Part shown: piece by piece, positions 45,840 to 59,121 of the stretch
Layout of the letters: the number at the start of each line of letters is the position of its first letter
Position numbering within the stretch: the first letter of the stretch is position 1
Assembly (NCBI GenBank): GCA_021234535.1
Contig: CM037842.1
Span: forward strand, 22,197,106-22,261,105
Reading direction: 5' to 3'
DNA: 64,000 bases
From: Stichopus chloronotus
Taxonomy: Eukaryota; Echinodermata; Holothuroidea; Aspidochirotida; Stichopodidae
Program-made: the position numbers and the translations under genes
The notes under the pieces: model-generated
What the model was told of the DNA's origin: nothing
Database searches by the model: none
The model's input: only the letters and a program-made list of their open reading frames with translations

Positions 45840-47735
45840 AGCATTTTGAGGTCGGTCCGACGTCCGCTTCGTTCAGTACCGTTGGCAAAAATTGTTACAC
45901 AATGAATCGACTTCGCAAAAGACGACCATCTTACGTCATTTAGACCAAAAAACGACTATTTAATATCTATTTCAATTTGATGTCTCCAAAACGACTGCAA
46001 ATTTTTTACTTCCATGTAATGTCGTTTCAGAGTCGCAAATAGGGTGTTCCTCAGAACGTCGTTCAGACCTTAATCCGACCAATTGGACCAAAAACCTACG
46101 TCCATCCGAAGACAAAACGATTATAATGTTATCGGAGTAAATATGATTTTCCAAAAAAAGGCCATTTTTACCTTTAGAATATTTAGTTTAAATTTTGGAG
46201 TCATCATCGTTAGTCTTGCTGTTTGGGATTAAGAGAGCAATGATGATGAAAACTGAGCAGCAAATAACAAATTATAAAACATGATATTAAAAGAATATAT
46301 ACCAGTAGGTTAACGTCATATTTCAATAGGAGAGTATGTTATGCTAGACTTGTGCTTTTTAACGTTTAAAGGTTAGGAAGTCATCACATCCGATATAAAA
46401 ATGTCATGCGGAATAAGAGCATTTTGATAACATTTTCATCACTTCATGTGTGGATACTCATACCGTGGCAGTAACAGATTGTGTCTTCTGCATATTTTCT
46501 CCTCCCATCTGTTCTTCTGTTTTATTTCTCTCTTAATTGGATATTGTGTGGGTGATTGTTTGCTGGATCATAATACCGGGAACGACCTTATGAAATGCCC
46601 CATAAGGCATATCACGAAAAGAGTATAAATCATTATCCTGAACCATTCAGGCTTGTCACAAAACTTCATGTTACTAAACAGTCATCAGTCATCAAGTCAT
46701 ATACGTGCCCAAATATAAACATTGGGATTGTAATTATATGCGCTGATCAGCAGACTGTGGAAATGACTGATTGTGCTGTCTGTTACCTTTACCCCACTTT
46801 CTGCTCTTCGGCCTTTGCTTCTTCTTGTTTCGAATCTCTTACTCCCTTGGATATTGTTCGAGTGATATATGGCTGCATTCTACGGTCGCCAGCTACGTGA
46901 AGATTGTAATGAGGAGTTTTCACGTCCACAATATTGATTGATTACTAGATCAAATGTCTAGTATAAAGTGATGCATTTGGAAATGTTCTGCAATCCCACA
47001 ACACTATTTCCCTCAGTAAGATAGATACTTCACTCGTTAAAACTAGTAGTAAGACTAGTGGTTACTAAGAAATACCATATATAGTATGACTACTAGTGTT
47101 TACTAGTGGTCCATCTACCATCTAAAATCATTTTTAATGCAGAAGTGAGTTTTGGTGATTTTCGTGCTTCAAACTTGAGAGGAAATAATATAAAGCTGTG
47201 AGTGAGTCTCGAATGGTGTCAGGGAACACGTCCAAAAAAATTATTTTTATTGAAGGAAAGATACGTATACTTTTGTATTGTAAAATATAGAATTTGGTAT
47301 AGGCAACACAACGTGTATTAGTGACCTATTTCCTATTATCGCAACCAAATCATTTCATTCGACTTACGTGTATTTTAATACAATATAATTTGTTATCATG
47401 TGAGTAACACTGCAGTCATATCAGTCTGTTAAAGACAATGGAAGACAACGGATCTTATGGTACTTCGCATAGGTGCCTTACCATAGCGTTACACGGCATT
47501 CATTCTTTAGTTCTACGTTTTACATGTACGTTGCTTGTGTGTGCTGGTCAACTGCTATTGTCAAGGTCATTGATTTGCAGTAATCAATACTTCAGACCAA
47601 ATTGAGGACGTTACGCAACGAATCCCGAGTTGCTCGAGACAGACGCTTGCCCTGATCACTAGAGTCCACACTTCCGTGCAGTCAAAGTTATTGGTGACTC
47701 CATATCAACGGTTCTGGACCTGATGCATCTTACAG
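45840..47735. other. Anonymous sequence, no gene recognised
   Basis: A run of 'actagtag'-type words lies near 47040-47110. The 101-codon plus frame at 46595-46900 lacks domain or splice support. Confidence 0.35.
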
Positions 47736-47740
47736 TGCGT

Positions 47741-48076
47741 ATGTACGGAGCGCCATGTGGTTCAAAATGTTAGAAAAAATTCAACATGCCACGATAAATA
47801 TCAACATGTTACGGTCAAACATCAATATGCCAATAAAAATATCAATATCTTACAAACATTTAACAATATATCAGAGAATAATATCAACATGTTACATTGC
47901 AATATTAGCATACCACGAAGAGCTTTTACATGTTTCGTATAGAGAGAAACGCTGTACAATTTTATTATTATTGTGAACATATTGGCGTTGACTGAGAGTG
48001 CGCCGTTCGTATCACAAATTTCAGAATACATTAATATGTTACAGTTTAATATCAATATGCCAATATGCTCCGTACT
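47741..48076. repeat. Inverted-repeat-bounded AT-rich segment ('atcaacatgtta' words)
   Basis: GTACGGAGC near 47741 is matched by GCTCCGTAC near 48068. Between them 'tatcaacatgttac', 'atcaatatgcc' and similar ~20-bp words repeat many times in both orientations. TA dinucleotides at the borders would allow a Tc1/mariner-like MITE, but the inverted repeats are short and the assignment is weak. Confidence 0.4.
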
Positions 48077-48228
48077 AGTGTCTTGTTCATTTTAAGTTCG
48101 AAAAAATGACAAATATAAATGAAGTATGAATATATGAATATGTAACTAAACTAGTTGTTGTTAAGTGTTTGTTTTATAAGGAATAAAAGTCCCACAAGGA
48201 TTTAATTCAATGAAGACCGACGAACTAC

Positions 48229-48272
48229 ACATCAATCGCTCAGCTGAAAGCTCTCAGCTGAGCTATTGATGT
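48229..48272. repeat. 44-bp imperfect palindrome
   Basis: Arms ACATCAATCGCTCAGCTGA and TCAGCTGAGCTATTGATGT (19 bases each, one mismatch) flank the 6-base centre AAGCTC. It could form a stable hairpin. No context supports an RNA gene. Confidence 0.75.
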
Positions 48273-48279
48273 CGTGCAC

Positions 48280-51200
48280 GGCAAACGTTTGTCACAATAA
48301 CATTTGCGTTTAAGTGCCTGACATTTCTCTGTTTTTCGTTAGATTTGGCTGAAATTTGGTAGAAATGTTAGCGAGGGTGATGTCCGTATGCTGCGACTCT
48401 TCCCCATTAATTTGACCCCATTTGACCTCGGGAGGGGGATTTGTTTGAAAACGTAAAATTTCCTACTTGTCTTTTACTTTTGTACCAATCTTGATAATAA
48501 GTTTCGTGTAGGTAGTTCAATTTGTGCTGAACAGAAGTCAATTTCTTATCATTTCTGCAATCATTTAAGGCATGAAAACAGCAGTTTTTGAACAAATTCT
48601 GGCAAAAGTCCCCCCCCCCCCCGTTTGGGAATATTTTGTGCATTCAGACCATACCAACACTAATTAGGTCATTGTTTCGTGAAGGATTTATATTATCCCA
48701 GTTTAGATACCATAGTAAAAGTTGACAACAGAGTGTATGGGGGAGAAGCACCTAAATATTCACTTTCCAGTAAGTTGCACAATGGTAGAAACCGTCATGT
48801 TATTTGATGTGCATGTTTTTCCCTATTATGTGACTCGGTTCAGCTCCTCTCCCCTCTGATGGTTCATGAGACATGTTGGTTCGTGTATTCTAGTATGGGT
48901 ATACTAATGGCAAATGATATTTTGTTATTTTATTATTATGAACTATTGTGATTGCTAGGAAAGATGCAGCAAATTTGATGTTTGTCATCACTGATTAAAA
49001 CTAATGAATCAAAGGCTCTTTTTTCACTCTTAGGGCATGAATACAACAAAAAAAGTTTTAGTTTTTTTTTAAATATTAAAAACACGTAATTAAAATTCTT
49101 CCTTTGTAAAATAGGTAAATAACTACTTGGAACTATGACGTAACTTTGTGGTACTAATCCCACTGCATGTGGTTCAATGGGTACAAGCAGCGAAATTCAT
49201 TGGTCTGTTTTTGCGCGGTTTTTTTTATGTTTTTAGGCAAATGATTTTAATGATTTTGTTAAGTTCAATGTCAGACATAGTCATGTCTAATGAATTTTGG
49301 GTAGAAGGAATGTTTTTTGTATTTAATCATTGTGACCAGCTTATACCACAAATGTGAAAAGGTGCTGACGTTATCAAAGTCCATCTGATAATCTCCCTCT
49401 ACATACGCCTTCAACTCAGTGTAGCAATGCACCGTTCACTATTGTTTTTGTGCAAATTATGTAAATCAGTAAGTTCAGAGTAGGTACGGCATGGCCACAA
49501 TGATAGTGTTGAGTATATGGTACAATTATACCATTGTATTACTGGTTTTCACCTCAATACAAAAATTACCTGCCGCAACTATCGACGAGTTACTTATTGC
49601 GACAAATTGTTTTGCATTTGACTGTGGATAAACCTTCTGTTACTGATACCACGTTATTATCACTTGTTTAAGAAGGTTTCTTCAACGTTCTGCATAACTC
49701 AAAATTGAACTGATGTTAAACATTTTGTTAATTGGTCAATTGCATTTGCAAAATAAAATACTTGGAAGATTCAATTTCCAGCCATTAGGGAATTTGAAAA
49801 GTCCAACATTTTTGGTTAATCCATCATCAATTACCCCCCCCCCCCTTCCAAATAAAGAAACAATGGTTAGCGGTGACAACTTAAAGATATCAAAGTTTTG
49901 TGATTTCAGCATGATCAGCACATGATGGAAAATGTGCAAAGGTTCAGGAAATTTCTTGAATTCAGGAAATCACTCTTTCAGTTCCTCATTTTTGGACGTA
50001 TAACTTGAAAGTTCTTCTGCCTTCACTCTCAGGGAGTCTTGCATTCAACAAATAGCATAACTCAAAATTGGCTGCTGCTGCTGACAGCAGTAGGATATGC
50101 GTGATAAACTAAATGACAGACCTTTAACATACATCTTGAAGTAATGCTAAACATTTCCTTCATTACTCTAACGCACTTGCACTTGGGAGATGCGGTGTCC
50201 AGTCATCTGCAAATTTGTAAAATCAAAAATTTTCAATGCAGTCACCCTCCCCCGCCCCCAAAGAAAACAATGAGTTGTAGTTTGCTAACTGCTCAATTAT
50301 ATGATCTTTCACTTCACAAAATATGCTACCAAATTCTACTTCCTGCGCAATTATTGTGGACACTTGTGTGCGACTTTCATCAATAACCAAGAACATGATT
50401 ATAAACAATATTAGAAATTAAAAGTACACCTATTCTCAACTAACTGTGAAACCAAAATCCCAGTTGTTTTTCCTGAATTTCAGCAAAATTTGCTGCATCT
50501 GTAAGAAAAATGAACTCTAAAATTGTAGCGTGCAATGTGTTCAATTACATAGTCTTTCAATTCACAAAGAATGCTACCAAATTCTACCTTATGAGCAACT
50601 ACCGTGGAAATTTAGGTACGGCTTTTATTAGTAACCAAGAACATGATAGTGAATAACATTAGGAATTAAAAAATACATGGCCTACTGTCAACTTCAAGCC
50701 CGCAGGCCCATTATTTTGACCCCGAGTTAGTCTTTCACACTTTATCAACAGACAAAAACAAGTTAAAATCTCATAGTATTTTCAGTGTAAATATAAACCC
50801 AAGTTAACACATTAAGCTCTATATATTTCTACTATGTTGTTGTACTTTGTACTGTTAATACTTTGATTAATCTTCTACATTTTTTTTTAAATTCAAACAA
50901 AACTTCAGAGATCACTCATTGCCTTCATTGTAAAGTAAATCCTCATCTTGTACAGATTAAACTTCATATTTTTTACTATGTTCTTATACTTTGTACTGTT
51001 GATACTTTCAAAGGTTCTGGTACTACATATGTAACAGGCATATACAACGGAGTATATTACTTCTTATATCTACCTCAAGATAATTATATATAAGGTCAAA
51101 ACAATTTTCTATGCCAACCAATTTCAAGAGAAATTTTTAACTCCATCAATTAAACAACTATTAATGTTAAATGACTAAACGACTAATAACAGTTACGTAA

Positions 51201-53840
51201 GCCAAAGTAACTTTTCAGTTAACATTATATTTCATTGGTTAACTTCTTATTTTTACAAAACATACCAAATCATCAAGTCAATCCATTCAGAAGTTAAATA
51301 AGTATTTTGATCATACATTTTATGTCTCTTTCATTTATCTCTTACTCCAATGGCTTCTCTATAACAGCTGCAGCTGAGCCTAAGCAACATTGTTGCTCTT
51401 GTCTTCAGGTTTAAAGGGGTTGACTGTCCAACTGGAAATCTATTATTCAAAGAGTGTCACATGGACACACCAGCACCGATTCGCCCTTGGGATCGACGAC
51501 CACCCCATTATACTAGTATAATAAAGTTAATATTGATCAATTGATTTGTAATAGTTTACACCAACATGAGAGTTGCGATTTTCATGGTTAGAAGCATAAT
51601 GTCCAAAACAAAATGTTACATACGATAATTAGTTGTTAACGATATCCTGTTTGAAGCAATGCGAAAAAATAAAAAAGAAACCATAGAGTGCAGTAGAACG
51701 GAAAAAGTGTCGACTCTTAAATCAAATCCTGAAGACAGGATAATGTTATAGCGTTGAGTTATTGCATAACACAGGATATGGGTATTCGCACGTCAGTGGT
51801 ACTAGCCTTTTCAGGACCCAGAAATAAAACTGTATCGTTTGGTTGTCGTTATTTACACTGATGTTCCCGTACATTAACCACAGAAGCCAGTTCCGATAAA
51901 ATTACTATTTTAGTAGAACTAAGCAATCGATATTTAAGAGATAATTGTTACAATCTCCCTCTACCATTCAAAAAGTAAGCCGAAACATTTCTCTTTTACA
52001 AAATGTGGGGAGACATGTGATATTATGTCCCACCTATTGCAATGTGAGGGAACATATCCCCTCGCACCCTTTTTACACACCTTTTTATTCAATCGAAAAG
52101 TTTTTCGAAACCTAACTTAAAACCTAACCTACCTAAGGTCCGGAAAATTAAAAGTGCCATGGAAATTCAAAACTCCAGTTTTTCATGTCACCTAGTCCTC
52201 CAAAAGTACACATAATGTGCTCAAATCATGTCTCGAGGAGACATGAAAGAAATTCAGAATACTTTTCGTGATGACGAGGGTACGTTTCTCTTTAGAAGGC
52301 ATAAACATGTATGATATTATGTGAGGATTGGCTATTCCATAGAGTAGTATGTCATACAATGTCTTACAGGGTACTGCCGACAGTTCCTTGTAAGGAGTTT
52401 GCTAGGATTCCCTTCTTTTCCAATGACCGTGATGATGCACGTGACAGCTGGAAGAGAGGGCGGGCTTCAATTATCAGGTGGCAGACCTCCTCGAAGCGTT
52501 CTGGCAGCTACACCAGTTGTAAGCTCCGCGTAAGCGAAGAAGGACGTTCGTAGACATAGAGACTTGAAAATTTGTTAGGCCACTCCCTTGGCTGTAACAC
52601 TGTAACACTGACGTGGAACAAATGCATGTCATGCACGAAATATGCCCACAGACGTCAGGCGACTTGCTAATGAAACATGACGATGTATATACAGTTGTAA
52701 ATGGATGTACAAGGATGCTTTCAAGGAAAGCTTCTGAGAAGCAAAATTTAGGTCAATTTTAACATCTTAACATATTAAAACTGAGGTGTGCCTGGGAAAT
52801 TTTCAAGGTGTCAGTATTTGATAGCCATGTCCGACTGCTACACTACTATCGCGTTGATCGGATAGTGTTACGAAGAGGAATTAACGATATCTCACAAAAA
52901 TCTGTCACCATGTCGGAGGATTTTTAAGACTTAGAGGAATAAATATTGAAAATTGACTAACTTCTATCTTTGCAGGTACTTATCAAAAGGAGTGATTGGT
53001 CAATATTGAAGTGATTATTTTAAATTTGCTCTTCCTTCGAGTTTTGTTGCATTTTTTCACTTTTTATCTTTCCATAACCTATTTTATTGTTATCAATAAC
53101 ATATACGGTATTTTATAGATCTTGAAGGAGAGCAGTTGAACGTAGTTTTTGAAGAAAGTGAAGTTGTTTATCACATTAGGTCAAAACTTACTGTCGTAAA
53201 GGACAGAACGAAACCGTTTGTATACAATGTGATTTAATTGGCGGTAAAATACTTGAAATACTAAAATTTGATTCCGCTGACATCGCACTCTTTTATTTCC
53301 ATTAAAGCTTTGCTCTGGGTTCAATTATCGGAAACTCACAAAGCTCGGCTAATCGAGGCCTATTTTTCGAAATAAAATTTTGACTCTATTTTTATATAAA
53401 TGTCTTATAACAATCTTGTTCTACACGATCTTCCCTTGAACTTGGTTGAAACAAAAAATGTTTAACACGTTTCTACGATTCGTTATTCAGGTTGAGCGAA
53501 GCCCTACTGAAACATCTTTGGACTCCCATGTCAGTGTGTGCTTGAGCGATAATAACAAGAAATAACGATTACTGAAGCAATAATGGCAACAATGTATAGG
53601 AGCGTAGGGAAATCAACGACTTCTTGAAAAAGAAAAGGTAATAGTGTATTTACACATACTACTGTATCAACTTCAACTAGGCACCTTAACACAACGCGTT
53701 ATTCCCGTGTAATAATGATTGGAGATTGGAACAAGAGTAGTAAATAATACAAAGTGAGTGGTTATACCGTGAGCACCGTAATGGCAGCGCTGATCGTATG
53801 ATACCCATCGGAAATGTGACTAGCATATAAATGAACTGTA
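48280..53840. other. Anonymous sequence, no gene recognised
   Basis: Homopolymer C-tracts lie near 48610 and 49833. Two diverged blocks ('ttcacaaa.atgctaccaaattctac' and 'gtaaccaagaacatgat') at about 50312-50405 and 50561-50650 indicate a ~250-bp tandem duplication. A plus-strand frame at 52311-52553 has no recognised domain. Confidence 0.35.
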
Positions 53841-53849
53841 CTAGGCACC

Positions 53850-54015
53850 AGACTTGTAGAACTCGAGTCCCTGCTCATACTCGTATTCGAGTACATTTAT
53901 CTGCACTGGTATTCCTCGCTTTGGAGTCCTACCCGTACTCAGAGGATTTGAACACCCGTGGCTCTGTACTCTTACTCGTTTGCAGGCCCTTGTATTCATA
54001 CTCGTGAGTACAAAA
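53850..54015. repeat. Degenerate 'tactcgtactcgag' repeat
   Basis: Words such as 'actcgag', 'tactcgtattcgagtac', 'ccgtactcag', 'tactcttactcg' and 'tactcgtgagtac' recur over 160 bp. The minus-strand frame 54155-53841 runs across it and is therefore doubtful. Confidence 0.5.
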
Positions 54016-54159
54016 CTGCAGCCGATGATGTTCGGATTTATAGTCTTCACTGATCCTTTGCTTGCAAGCTTCCTGGGCTGATCAACAAAGGAAACTGTAC
54101 TTCTACAATCAGCAGTGGCGTTTGTAATGGTTAAAAGGGACCTGTCTTCGAACAAACTT

Positions 54160-55270
54160 AAGAAGTCACTGCAGTATTAATCGCTTCTAGGTATTAAATA
54201 TTGTCTAAGAGTATCATCTTGAGCATGCATTTACGTACTTCAGCCCCTATCTTCAAAACCTAAGCATCGTGCCTTGATGTATTCTAGAACTGCAGTGTTT
54301 GAAATACTTTTATCTTTGATCACCAACAGATCCTACTACCTTTCAACACTTTAAAACCTCAGCTGATGTTACTTTCAGTGGTTGGTAAAGGTGCAGTTCC
54401 AACAACAAAGACTCGGAACTTGGGCTGGCATGTTTGCAATTGGAGAGTTATTCTCCATCTTAGCAATTGAAATGACACAAACTGTCCAGTCTTGGAATAG
54501 CCTACTTGGTCCAATGTAAAGACTTTTAAAAGTGACAATACCAAGTAAAAACAAGCTGTGAAAATTAAACCTGTATATTCAGTCTTCTTTACAGACTGGA
54601 ATCGATCTTATTTACAGTTTCTTTTTCTTGGTAAATTCCAGTTTTTTTTTTCTTGAATTTGAAAACCTTGCTTTGTAGCAGCCTTGATCAAAATACTTTT
54701 TTAAGAGAGGTTACTTTGAAATAAAACAATGCCATTAAAATGATTGGTGGACGTTTAAATCCAAGTACCACGTGACTGCTCAGTATTTAATGATTGCTTC
54801 TGTCCAAGTGCAATCCAAAGTTTTCACTACAAAGCAGAACTGCAAATTGCGATTTGTGCAGTTAATATTTTTATTGATTTCAGACAAACCGAAGAAGACG
54901 AAGCGTTTCATTTCATTTTTTTTCACATCATACATATTTGCATACATATATATTTACAATAATTACATCAATTGGAGTAAATCGTTTAGTTATGATGTGA
55001 AGGAAGTTGAACAAAAAACCCTCACGGGCTTGACGAAGTGCTCAACTTCCTAGTGCAATAGCAGAGAAAAGAAAAGAAGGAAAGAGACAACGAACTTAAT
55101 AAGATACTTAACATACCCTCCCCGCAACACCCCAAAGCCCCATCATTCCTTCATACATGGCTACGAATCACGGGCCTGCTTTCGCACAATAAAGTAGAGT
55201 AAAGCATGGGTCCGGACAGTAGAACGTCAATAACAACTAAGATACAGCTTACCAAGGTTACACCTGAAAG
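54160..55270. other. Anonymous sequence, no gene recognised
   Basis: Short open frames only. A T-rich and AT-microsatellite-like stretch lies near 54905-54970. Confidence 0.35.
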
Positions 55271-55278
55271 ATCTAAAA

Positions 55279-56010
55279 CTAGGACTGTCCATTACATTCT
55301 TGGGTAGGGTATTCAAAAGAGTAATGGCACGATGCCGAAGGCTCAACTGAGAACGGGATAAGCAACTTACAGTATGTAGAAGAAGCTGAGGATACCGGTG
55401 TTGTAACTGTGAACATGAGTGCTAGTTGTGAAAAAGTTTGAAAGGCGTGTGGTAACAGATTGTGGTTGAAGCGATAGGTGAACGAAGCTATTCCTAGATT
55501 GATAATGTCGTTAAGTTTAAGTAAGTTCAACATTTTGAAAAGAGGATCGGTGTGATCACGTGGACCACAGTGACAAATATGTCGAACAGCCCTTTTCTGT
55601 AAAAGAGCAAGACTACTTAAGTATGACTTATTGGTACAAGACCACACAGTATTGGAATAAGTGAAATGTGGATAAACTAAAGTACAAGGTGCGTAGGACA
55701 CTTCTGGGGAGATTGTATTTGAGCCTACCAGTAATACCGATCGAGTGCGGTACCTCTAATACCATAGTGGGAGAGTTAGTTAAATCAGGGAGGTGCTAGA
55801 GATACTGTGGTCGACAGTGTCAAACGCTTTTGACAAGTCTAAAAAATGCCAATGGAAGTCTGCCTATTTGCGATAGCTTTGTTTAGTTTATCAATAGTGT
55901 TGTATAGAGATGGTCATTCACCCCACCGTACGCAAAAGGTCGTACAAAGTTCAGTCTTCCGATGTTTACCCCAGATTTAGTTAACTTTTTCTTTATTTCC
56001 CCTCAGATAG
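55279..56010 (-). pseudogene. Non-LTR reverse transcriptase relic with internal deletion
   Basis: On the minus strand, a block near 55935-55810 reads HLYTTL, then FLDLSKAFDTVDHSIS, with frame breaks. Near 55760 HYGIRGTALDRYYW follows, which is the start of the RT palm. It is joined almost directly to the C-terminal block 55701-55279 (VYPHFTYSNTVWS, LLQKRAVRHIC, then DHTDPLFKMLNLLKLND). The catalytic segment (G-V-P-Q-G and F-A-D-D) is missing, so roughly 150 residues were lost. The frame reported from 55701 is the C-terminal part of an RT, not a separate gene. The motif style is the same broad CR1/Jockey-like group as 23449-25640. Confidence 0.7.
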
Positions 56011-56034
56011 TCATATTAGACAATAAAACACCTA

Positions 56035-56455
56035 AAAATACTAAACTTAGACCCTGTTCTCAGAAAGGTTGCACAACCTTTTCGTGATTGGTTGATCACG
56101 GATGGCAACCACCTCACTTAGTTACCTAGGTCAACCATTTGACCTGTGATTGGTCAGTGTCGGCAACGTATACCGTGATCCTTTGCAGTTAAGCGTGGGT
56201 CAATCCATCGACCTCGCCACGCCGCCGGCACTGGCTTTCTGGATGTCTAACTGTCAACGTCGTATCAGTGTATTATGTAGGCCTGTGTATCTATCCTCGC
56301 TTGTGTCACCGTCATCTCATCTCTCCGTTTTCTCTCTTCCTTCATCATCCTCGTCTTGATTTTAATTGATTTATGTGTGCCAGTCCAATCAAATAATAAA
56401 TGGAACTTTGATCGTAAAAGTCAACTTCTTTCTCTATCTGGTTCTGACGTCTCCG
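56035..56455. other. Segment between two RT relics, origin unknown
   Basis: This block shows no RT similarity. It contains 'gattggttgatcacgg' and 'gtgattggtcagtg'-like words in direct order, and looks like an insertion or unrelated filler between the neighbouring retroelement pieces. Confidence 0.3.
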
Positions 56456-56459
56456 CCCC

Positions 56460-56915
56460 TGGGGCAGTCATATCACGACTGAGAACCCCTAAAACACCCC
56501 ACATATTCTACATAGTGGTCGGCATATTCTACAATAGCATCAGTAAGATCAGTTTCAGTAGGATGACCTGGACGGAATCCATATTACAATGACAATTAGA
56601 GAGCACTTTATGTTTGCTTAGAAAGTTTTGTACTCTGTTGAAAACTAGCCTTTCTAAAATTTGCAAAATTCCCAGCTGGTGGTCGATAAATTACCCCAAT
56701 AACCATCTTTTTGGTAACATGTGGTAATGTTTCAACAACTTTCTAGATCATTATTTAGGAGTGTCAAGTCTTGTCTCACTTTAAAAACAAAATCATTCCT
56801 TATAAAGCGACACACGCCCCCTCCCTTTTTCACCTGACGATAATTTTCAACAAGGCAATAGCCTTCTAAGTGAATCAGTGGAGAGGTGTTTTTCGTAAAC
56901 CATGGTAGTGGAAGT
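56460..56915 (-). pseudogene. Non-LTR endonuclease/RT relic
   Basis: On the minus strand from about 56905 the frame reads WFTKNTSPLIHLEGYC, then KKGGGVCRFIRNDF, and after a shift VIGVIYRPPAGNF. These are the E-T-W, G-G-G-V and Y-R-P-P motifs of the APE-type endonuclease. It jumps to an RT entry block VFNRVQNFLSKHKVLSN followed by YGFRPGHPTETDLTDAI. Several hundred residues between endonuclease and RT are missing. The overlap in RT position with the relic to the left suggests two different copies, or one scrambled by rearrangement. Confidence 0.65.
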
Positions 56916-56919
56916 ATTC

Positions 56920-57880
56920 ATAATTACACCACAGGTATTACTTAATTGATTTAATTAGTCACTACTATTTCATGGTGTACTAAACGTGGTGATGAGGTAT
57001 ATAGCTATCAAAAGCAAAGTTTAGATGTCATAGGTTTACAAACAAACAGCTTAACAGTTTAAAGTTTGCAGATCAGGAACCCCCTTGGTTCATCAAGGAC
57101 CCCTAAACCAGAGTTATGAGCACCAACAAGATTCACCTAGTGCTGAAAGTGTAGGAACCACTGTTTTAGTTCTTATTTTGCACACGTCTCTATTTGTAGG
57201 AATTGCGCTCGTCTCTGTTCGTAGGAATTTAGTTTGTACATGTGTTGGTGCCAGATGCACCCTATCAGAAATTATTTACTTTATTATGTTAATTAGTTGT
57301 CTTGTAGTTATTTTGTTGATTGGAAGTTGGCAGCCAGTCTGTCGTTAAATGTCGCACGAATAAGTTCAATAAAGCAGAGCAATATATCAGAGCCGACTTC
57401 TTTTTTATTTCACCTGATTCTTCCTGCCAAACTTACATCTTTCTCCACTCTCGCTGTATATTAAAACTCGCCTATTTTCGAGGACCTCGGCCCAGATTAC
57501 AAAAGGCTTAATGAGGTGGCGTGTACCCATCGCTCCCAAGCCTGCCCCATGTATGCTGCCAAGGCCTGTCCCATTATTGATATTGGGTATATTAGTGGTT
57601 AGTTTAGAGGGTTTTTTTTATTGTAAATAGGCATTCATTGAGCATACAGTGGGGTGTTGGAGTACAGATGCACTTTGCAAGGCTGCTGTGCCAATGTCAC
57701 ACCAAATTGCAAGCATTGTGGTTATTGGCAGAAGATCTTCGTTTTGGGGTTTTTTTTTTTCTTGGTTTTTGCTCATGGTCTGGCTATTGAGATAAAATTA
57801 TTTGGTTTAAAAGGTCTTTTCCTGATCCCACTCACACGGCTTTTAGTTGCAAAGTTTTAATGAAAATGCTTAACCCGTTC
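56920..57880. other. Anonymous sequence with one dispersed repeat word
   Basis: The 25-base word at 57671-57695 ('actttgcaaggctgctgtgc' continuing 'caatg') recurs near 31351, with partial similarity on both sides ('attgtggttattg'). No exon is recognised. Confidence 0.35.
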
Positions 57881-57884
57881 TGAA

Positions 57885-58790
57885 CAGGTGCTGGAAATCC
57901 AAAATTGCTGCGATTTTTCTTTTCCTCAAAAATTTGCAAATTTCTCTCCCTTTACCAAAAATCTTGACCATTGTGGTAAGTCCATACAAAGTTTAAAGTT
58001 CATTGTTTAAACAGTTTTCAAAATATGGTGGGAATGAAAATTTTGACCTCAAGTAGGTTTGTTGTCTCCAGTTTTACTAAATTTTTGTCAAAAATGTGAT
58101 ATATCTTGAATATTATGTTGTTCGCTAAGTCGTTGGCAAGTTGGTCTACTAGTTCTCGAGATATGATCGAGAATCCAAATTTTGGAACAAATTGGCTTTT
58201 TCTCAGAAATCATCGAATTTCATCTAATTTGCTATAGCAGTGATACATCTTGATTATTAAGTTCCTGGGTAAATCCTTGCAAAATTTTCCCATAATGCTC
58301 AAGTAGCTCTCAAGAGAAGATGAAAATCCAAATTTAGGGGGGCAAAACTGGCTTTTTTTTTCTAAAAGATTATCAAATTTCTCTGGATTAACCATTACAG
58401 TAATATTATACTCATGTGGTGTTAGGTAACCCCTTACAAAGGTTTAAAGTAATTGGTCTAATAGTTCTCAAGATATGCTGGAAATATTAATTTTAGTGCA
58501 AAATGAGCTTTTTTTTCTGAAAATCAACAAATTTCCTTTTCTTCACTATAAAAGTGATATGTCGTGTTTATTACGTTCATAGGTAGGTCCTTGCAAAATT
58601 TTGCTTATAATGCTCAAGTAGCGCTCAAGATATGGTAGAAATCCAAATTTTGGACAAAATTAGCTTTTTTTATTCCCTCAAAAATCAACAAATTTCAATG
58701 TATTTACCATAACACTAATATCATATTGAACAATGTGTTCTCGGGTAAGTCCTTACAAACTGAATTGGTCTAAGTGTTCTCAAGAAGCAA
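57885..58790 (-). repeat. R1 unit array in inverted orientation
   Basis: About six units of roughly 155 bp are marked by 'gaaatccaaattttgg' (57891, 58168, 58321, 58480 and 58637) and 'caaatttc'. They are the reverse complement of the units at 59180-59830. It faces the direct-orientation copy across a 350-bp spacer. Confidence 0.7.
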
Positions 58791-59040
58791 CGTAGTCACG
58801 AACAAAGCCGTTTTAGTAAAAGGCTTTTATGCCTTATCTAAATGCTACCATATACACGAACTAAACTATGCGGCAGGGTTTCATGTACATTGACATTATT
58901 AGTACCATAATTAGCTCAAGTCGCAAAAATGACACTTGCATTCCTTGTGTGAATCAGTTGTCCGTACATGGGGTATTTAGTAGTGTAAGAATGGCATTAA
59001 TCGAAATTACCGTTTGGGGTTAGGGAGAGTGAGTAGGGGT

Positions 59041-59121
59041 GCCCAAATGTGTGTGTGGGTGTGTGTGTGTGTGTGAGGGAGGGAGGGTGGGTGGGTGTGT
59101 GTGTGTGTGTGTGTGCGTTCG
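59041..59121 (+). repeat. GT/GGGT microsatellite at the start of R1
   Basis: The stretch is made of GT repeats with a central GAGGGAGGGAGGGTGGGTGGG tract. The same GT run precedes the R1 copy at 22510, so it is part of the family's structure. The minus-strand T-H-T-H frames here are artefacts. Confidence 0.85.

Noticed and set aside
53841..54155. 104-codon minus-strand frame
   Set aside because: Its 3' half is the degenerate 'tactcg' repeat and no domain is visible.
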